Below are positions 6,949 through 8,164 of a stretch of DNA of 8,164 bases, one piece after another. The stretch is from Trueperaceae bacterium. Its GTDB lineage: Bacteria; Deinococcota; Deinococci; Deinococcales; Trueperaceae. Position numbers and translations under genes: made by a program. The stretch is taken from the NCBI GenBank assembly GCA_011390455.1, contig JAABSI010000112.1, positions 1-8,164 of the forward strand, written 5' to 3'. The notes under the pieces are model-generated. The model was not told the DNA's origin. It did not search any database and worked only from the letters and a program-made list of their open reading frames with translations. Each line of letters starts with the position of its first letter. Position 1 is the stretch's first letter.

Positions 6949-7329
6949 TTACTTCTTCGGCGCCTTCTTCTTACCGGCGACGGTGCGGCGCGGGCCCTTG
7001 CGGGTGCGGGCGTTCGTCTTGGTGGACTGGCCGCGCACGGGCAGACCGCGGCGGTGGCGGAGGCCGCGGTAGCAGCCGATGTCCATGAGGCGCTTGATGT
7101 TCAGCTGGACCTCACGGCGGAGGTCGCCCTCGACCTTGAAGCTGCGGTCGACGATCTCGCGGATCTTGGCGACGTCGGTCTCGGCGAGGTCTTTGACGCG
7201 GACGTCGGGGTCGACGCCTGCCTCGGCGAGGATCTGCTGGGAGCGCGAGAGCCCCACTCCGTAGATGTACGGGAGCGCGTGCTCGATGCGCTTCTCACGC
7301 GGGAGGTCGATGCCTGAGATGCGTGCCAT
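6949..7329 (-). CDS. rpsM: 30S ribosomal protein S13 (uS13)
   Basis: Small-subunit head protein that bridges to the large subunit and contacts the P-site tRNA through its tail. It has 126 residues. [26 protein letters not shown] opens it; [30 protein letters not shown] is the diagnostic C-terminal block, followed by a lysine-rich tail (AGKKKAPKK). The ATG at 7329 is 3 nt after the rpmJ stop, giving tight coupling, with only a short AAGG just upstream. Confidence 0.98.
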   Translation of the reverse strand: MARISGIDLPREKRIEHALPYIYGVGLSRSQQILAEAGVDPDVRVKDLAETDVAKIREIVDRSFKVEGDLRREVQLNIKRLMDIGCYRGLRHRRGLPVRGQSTKTNARTRKGPRRTVAGKKKAPKK

Positions 7330-7332
7330 GCC

Positions 7333-7449
7333 TTATCCCTGCCTCTGCTTGTGCTTCGGGTTGACCGAGCAGATCACGTAGACCCGCCCGTGGCGACGGA
7401 TCACCTTGCACTTGTCGCACATGGGTTTGACGGACGCGCGGACCTTCAT
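7333..7449 (-). CDS. rpmJ: 50S ribosomal protein L36 (bL36), zinc-binding form
   Basis: Small large-subunit protein of 38 residues, beginning [19 protein letters not shown] and ending PKHKQRQG. All four zinc ligands of the C+ type are present: Cys11, Cys14, Cys27 and His33. The ATG at 7449 is preceded by AGGAG about 7 nt upstream, overlapping the infA stop. It lies between infA and rpsM, as in many bacteria, with 10 nt to infA and 3 nt to rpsM. Confidence 0.97.
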   Translation of the reverse strand: MKVRASVKPMCDKCKVIRRHGRVYVICSVNPKHKQRQG

Positions 7450-7459
7450 GGTCGGTCTC

Positions 7460-7723
7460 CTACTTCCGGTAGACGATGCGACCCTTTTCAGGATCGTAGG
7501 TGCTGATCTCGATGACCACCCGGTCGCCCGGGAGGATGCGGATGTAGTGCCGGCGCATCTTGCCGCCCACGTGGGCGAGGATCTCCGGACCCGCGTCCAA
7601 CTGGACCAGGAAGGTCGTGTTGGGGCGCGCTTCGAGGACGACGCCTTCCGTACGGATGGTGTCCTGCGTCGTCTCCTCGTCGCGGCGCGGCTTCGGGGGG
7701 CCGGTGAATCGTCGTCGCGCCAT
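7460..7723 (-). CDS. infA: Translation initiation factor IF-1 with an N-terminal extension
   Basis: Small OB-fold protein that binds the 30S A site during initiation. The core is typical: [20 protein letters not shown], then [20 protein letters not shown] and a C-terminal [12 protein letters not shown]. It has 87 residues against about 72 for the usual family member. The excess is a basic, proline-containing N-terminus ([20 protein letters not shown]). That start is well supported: GAGGAGG at 7729-7735 lies 5 nt before the ATG at 7723, and no ATG occurs between it and the conserved core. A longer frame reaches 7786 but would run back into map and lacks such a site. The gene is 2 nt from map. 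Confidence 0.95.
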   Translation of the reverse strand: MARRRFTGPPKPRRDEETTQDTIRTEGVVLEARPNTTFLVQLDAGPEILAHVGGKMRRHYIRILPGDRVVIEISTYDPEKGRIVYRK

Positions 7724-7725
7724 GC

Positions 7726-8164
7726 CTACCTCCTCAGGGCCCCGGCGGTCGCCGGTGCCCGACTTGAGCGTGCGGTGAGCACCCACGGGCCGTCTTCGGT
7801 GACGGCGACCGTGTGCTCGACATGGGCGGCCAGCGATCCGTCCGCGGTGGAAGCCGTCCAGCCGTCGTCCTGCACGACCACCCGGGTGGATCGGGTGGCG
7901 ACCATCGGTTCGATGGCCAGGACGAGGCCGGGGCGTAGGACGGGACCCGTGCCGGCACGACCGTAGTTGGGCACCTCGGGGTCCTCGTGGAACTCCCGGC
8001 CGATGCCGTGGCCCACGAACTCTCGGACCACCCAGAAACCGTCCGCTTCGACGACGCCCTGGATGGCCGCGGACACGTCGCCAAGACGGTTGCCTACCTG
8101 CACCGCCGCGATGCCGGCCTCGAGCGAACGCTCGGTGGCATCGATGAGGCGGCGTGCCTCCTCG
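7726..8164 (-). CDS. map: Methionine aminopeptidase type I, N-terminal part off the window
   Basis: Metalloenzyme that removes the initiator methionine from new proteins. The last 145 or so residues are present; the first part, with the two metal-binding aspartates, lies beyond the right edge. The frame is open to the edge ([18 protein letters not shown] before VQVGNRLGD). Visible motifs are [22 protein letters not shown] with the metal-ligand and substrate-contact histidines, LAIEPM with a metal-ligand Glu, and HVEHTVAV with the last metal-ligand Glu. The C-terminus extends about 20 residues past that motif and is Ala/Arg-rich. The gene precedes infA in the usual spc/alpha order (adk and secY would be expected upstream). 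Confidence 0.96.
   Translation of the reverse strand, partial: EEARRLIDATERSLEAGIAAVQVGNRLGDVSAAIQGVVEADGFWVVREFVGHGIGREFHEDPEVPNYGRAGTGPVLRPGLVLAIEPMVATRSTRVVVQDDGWTASTADGSLAAHVEHTVAVTEDGPWVLTARSSRAPATAGALRR
7729..7735 (-). promoter_or_regulatory. Shine-Dalgarno site fixing the infA start
   Basis: On the minus strand GAGGAGG lies 5 nt before the ATG at 7723 and overlaps the last codons of map. It is among the strongest ribosome sites in the window. It argues for the N-terminally extended form of IF-1 and against the longer upstream frame. Confidence 0.8.

Noticed and set aside
7460..7786. A longer infA start at 7786
   Set aside because: It would overlap the end of map by about 60 bp and lacks a ribosome site, whereas the ATG at 7723 has GAGGAGG at ideal spacing.
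7726..8103. A short map reading starting at GTG 8103
   Set aside because: The frame stays open and matches methionine aminopeptidase upstream to the window edge, so the GTG is an internal valine codon.

Overview
The window is a GC-rich, densely packed stretch of a bacterial chromosome. It carries the end of the large ribosomal-protein (S10/spc/alpha-type) cluster and a neighbouring group of housekeeping genes. The ribosomal proteins and RpoA look most like those of Deinococcota: S4 keeps the Deinococcus/Thermus-like motifs [18 protein letters not shown] and a C-terminal EYYSR. I infer a deep Deinococcota member, perhaps Truepera-like. That placement comes from memory of family sequences, not from a search.

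Right half, minus strand, read from the right edge towards position 4586: map (methionine aminopeptidase, 5' end off the window), infA, rpmJ, rpsM, rpsK, rpsD, rpoA and rplQ. This is the classical alpha operon. Spacings are 2 to 19 nt, several Shine-Dalgarno sites sit in the 3' end of the preceding gene, and the rpsD stop overlaps a TTG start of rpoA. No promoter is visible inside the cluster.

Middle: deoB (phosphopentomutase, plus strand, 3098-4279) converges on rplQ. The 306-bp gap between them holds the most unusual feature of the window. Two long hairpins, one behind each gene, have different arms (22 bp perfect; 24 bp with one exception). They carry an identical 20-nt apical core, TAGAGGCGCTTCGCGCCAAC, in the same orientation relative to the gene each follows. 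With the adjoining base pairs the identity is 24 nt. Neither hairpin has a T-tract. They look like a family of structured transcript 3' ends with a sequence-specific apical element. I do not recognise the family.

Left part, minus strand: a single reading frame fuses TilS (tRNA-Ile2 lysidine synthetase) to TadA (tRNA-Arg adenosine deaminase). Both enzymes modify the wobble base of tRNA anticodons. 55 nt downstream is lepA (elongation factor 4), truncated by the left edge. deoB and tilS-tadA are divergent from a 79-bp gap.

No tRNA, rRNA, CRISPR array, insertion sequence or phage gene is visible. Apart from the twin-hairpin region and the TilS-TadA fusion, the content is ordinary core translation, transcription and nucleotide-salvage machinery.
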